From NCBI GenBank assembly GCA_035542775.1, contig DATKKX010000443.1:1-22241 (forward strand): 22,241 nt of DNA, read 5' to 3'. Origin of the DNA: DATKKX01 sp035542775. Its GTDB lineage: Bacteria > Planctomycetota > Phycisphaerae > UBA1845 > UTPLA1. Position numbers and translations under genes: made by a program. The notes beneath the pieces were generated by a model. It was not told where the DNA came from, ran no database searches, and worked only from the letters and a program-made list of their open reading frames with translations. Each line of letters begins with the position of its first letter. Positions within the stretch are counted from its first letter, which is position 1. Below, piece by piece: positions 20,663-22,241 of this stretch.

Positions 20663-22241
20663 AGTGAGTCTCGGTCTGCACGATGATCTGTTCGGCCCGC
20701 TCGAAATCCTGCCGGTAGGTGGCCTTGCCGTCCTCAAAGACGACGAGGCTGTTGCCACCGTAGAAGGTGATGACCCGGGCCTTCTTCAGATTCGTTGAAC
20801 TGTTCCCGTAATAGAAGCAGTACACGCCACCGGGATCGTCTTCGTTTCGCAGGCAGCACAGCACCTCATCGGTCGGCTTGTCGTAACGCGTGTCGCCGAC
20901 GGTGAAGAAACCCTCGCCGATGGCGAGCGTCTGACCTTTCAACAGCTCCTGCGCAGCCGGCGCCAGGCAGGCGCTGCCGAGGAAGAGGGCGTGGCCCTGC
21001 TTGAGGTCCTCGGGCTTGAGCTCCGCGGCCTGCACATGTCGGACCGAGGTGCCTTCGGCCTCCTTGTATCGCTCCTCCATCTGCTCGGCCACCTGCTTGT
21101 AGGCGTCGAAATCTTCCTCGGTGCGGACGATGAGCAGCGATTTCGACTTGCCGATGCCGGAGATGGTGGGCATCACATCCTTCAGAGGGATGCGGCGCAT
21201 GACGTAGAAGTCGGGGTCGGGCTCGACGTATTTCGGGGCTTCCATCGACTTGATGACGGAAACCTGCGCCGGGCGCCTGACGGAGATGACCTCATCCGTG
21301 GTGCTGCGCTCGAAGTCCAGGCGGATCGGCATGCTCACGTCGAAAGCTTCCCGGCCCTTCTGCGTGACCGTCAGCGTCAGGCGTCGGGCGCGTGCGTCGT
21401 AGCCGGCCTCGTCCACGACGATGTCGGGAATGCCCGTGCCTCGGACCCACTGCTTGAAGAAGCTCTCCAGGGATTGATCGCTCTCTCGCTCGACCGCCTG
21501 GCGGATCTGATCCCAGTTGGTCAGCTTGCCGAGGCGCTCCTGGCGGAGGCGCCTCAGGGCCCGCCACAAGGTCTCGGTGCCGACCTTCTGCGACAGCATG
21601 GCGAAAACCATGGAGCCTTTCTGGTAGCCAATGAAGCCCTCCGGTCCGTCGTCGTGACCGAATCGGCCCAGAGGTTTGTCCTTGTCGGGCGACAGACGGC
21701 TGAGCCCGTAACAGATGTCCCGGCGGACCGCGCGGGCCTTTTTGTCGCGGCCTTCGAGCACATGCCGCATGTAGTTGGCGCAATAGCTGGTCAGGCACTC
21801 GCACCAGTTGCCGTCCAGGCCGGAGACGAACACGCCGTTGCCCCACCAGTTGTGGAGCAATTCGTGGTCGAGATAGCCGGGCTCGAGGCCCATCGGACCC
21901 ATGGCGATGACCGCCGAGGCCAGCACGGTGAAGCCGGGGAAGGCGAAGCCGGAGCTGAAGAAGTTCTCCACCACGGTGAACTCGGCATAGGGGTACTTGC
22001 CGATCAGGGGCTGGTAGAGCTTCAGATAGGATTCGACGGCGTCGAGGATTCCAGGGGCCAGCGCCGCGTGGTCCTTGGAGAGGTTAACGCTGACCAGGAC
22101 GCCATCTACCTCGCGCTGATGGACCTCGTGCGTTCCGCCGACCAGGGCCATGCCGTGCAGGGGGAACGGACTCCGCCAGATGGTCCGGGCATTGCGACGG
22201 CTGTTTAACTGGGCGTCGTCACGGTTGCCGGAGGCCACCAG
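20661..22241 (-). CDS. M1-like zinc metallopeptidase (5' partial)
   Basis: C-terminal 526 residues of a gluzincin aminopeptidase-like protein; the frame is open to the window edge, so the true start and N-terminal beta domain lie outside. The zinc site is HELLHNWWGN with a downstream Glu in NWCECLTSY. The general-acid tyrosine is in GYQKG, the YxKG form of M1 enzymes, and FAFPGFTVLAS precedes the zinc site. The third ligand follows HExxH after 17 residues where classical M1 has 18; I recall this from relatives with NWxE, so it is probably a subfamily trait. About 300 residues follow the catalytic core, with no clear C-terminal repeat. It probably hydrolyses peptides; location is unknown because the N-terminus is missing. 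The stop codon overlaps a hairpin. Confidence 0.87.
   Translation of the reverse strand: MVASGNRDDAQLNSRRNARTIWRSPFPLHGMALVGGTHEVHQREVDGVLVSVNLSKDHAALAPGILDAVESYLKLYQPLIGKYPYAEFTVVENFFSSGFAFPGFTVLASAVIAMGPMGLEPGYLDHELLHNWWGNGVFVSGLDGNWCECLTSYCANYMRHVLEGRDKKARAVRRDICYGLSRLSPDKDKPLGRFGHDDGPEGFIGYQKGSMVFAMLSQKVGTETLWRALRRLRQERLGKLTNWDQIRQAVERESDQSLESFFKQWVRGTGIPDIVVDEAGYDARARRLTLTVTQKGREAFDVSMPIRLDFERSTTDEVISVRRPAQVSVIKSMEAPKYVEPDPDFYVMRRIPLKDVMPTISGIGKSKSLLIVRTEEDFDAYKQVAEQMEERYKEAEGTSVRHVQAAELKPEDLKQGHALFLGSACLAPAAQELLKGQTLAIGEGFFTVGDTRYDKPTDEVLCCLRNEDDPGGVYCFYYGNSSTNLKKARVITFYGGNSLVVFEDGKATYRQDFERAEQIIVQTETH

Noticed and set aside
20991..22208. 405-codon plus-strand open frame antisense to the metallopeptidase
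   Set aside because: Shadow; the minus strand carries HExxH and YxKG motifs in the correct order.

Overview
The window is a GC-rich bacterial chromosome segment with 12 protein-coding genes; the first and the last run off the edges. No rRNA, tRNA, CRISPR array or phage gene was seen. High GC, oversized multi-PAS kinases and abundant intergenic palindromes fit an environmental bacterium. Planctomycetota (Phycisphaerae-like) is my impression only; no marker gene here proves it.

Layout. Positions 1-3545 hold housekeeping genes: a 5'-truncated HtrA-type protease with two PDZ domains, a class II glycerate kinase, and a convergent YchF-type P-loop ATPase. Positions 3546-4230 have no convincing gene, only a candidate promoter. 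Positions 4231-18003 are a signalling island: a 1717-residue membrane kinase (about 8 TM, PAS-PAS-PocR-PAS-GAF-PAS-PAS-PAS, HisKA, HATPase), an overlapping Rcp1-type single-domain response regulator, a receiver-kinase, a CheB-CheR-PAS fusion without a receiver, and a soluble triple-PAS kinase. The two smaller kinases have closely related transmitter modules. No DNA-binding or cyclic-di-GMP output domain is encoded, so the island looks like a phosphorelay/adaptation module acting on targets elsewhere (inference). Positions 18084-22241 are on the minus strand: an SDR oxidoreductase, a GT39-like integral membrane glycosyltransferase, and an M1-like metallopeptidase cut by the window end.

The most interesting layer is repetitive. 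A RAYT gene (REP-associated HUH tyrosine transposase) at 11247-11822 lies between arrays of short palindromes. These fall into several stem families, and nearly all carry the tetranucleotide GTAG at the foot of the hairpin, the hallmark of RAYT substrates. Copies also lie at 1271, 12150, 15812, 18000, 18920-19036 and 19141-19197. In four genes (receiver-kinase, RAYT itself, triple-PAS kinase, glycosyltransferase) the TAG of the GTAG head is the stop codon. One palindrome is read in frame inside the triple-PAS kinase, and an unrelated palindromic segment interrupts the ATPase domain of the large kinase in frame. The window therefore shows a REP/RAYT system that appears to have reshaped gene ends and linkers as well as intergenic space.
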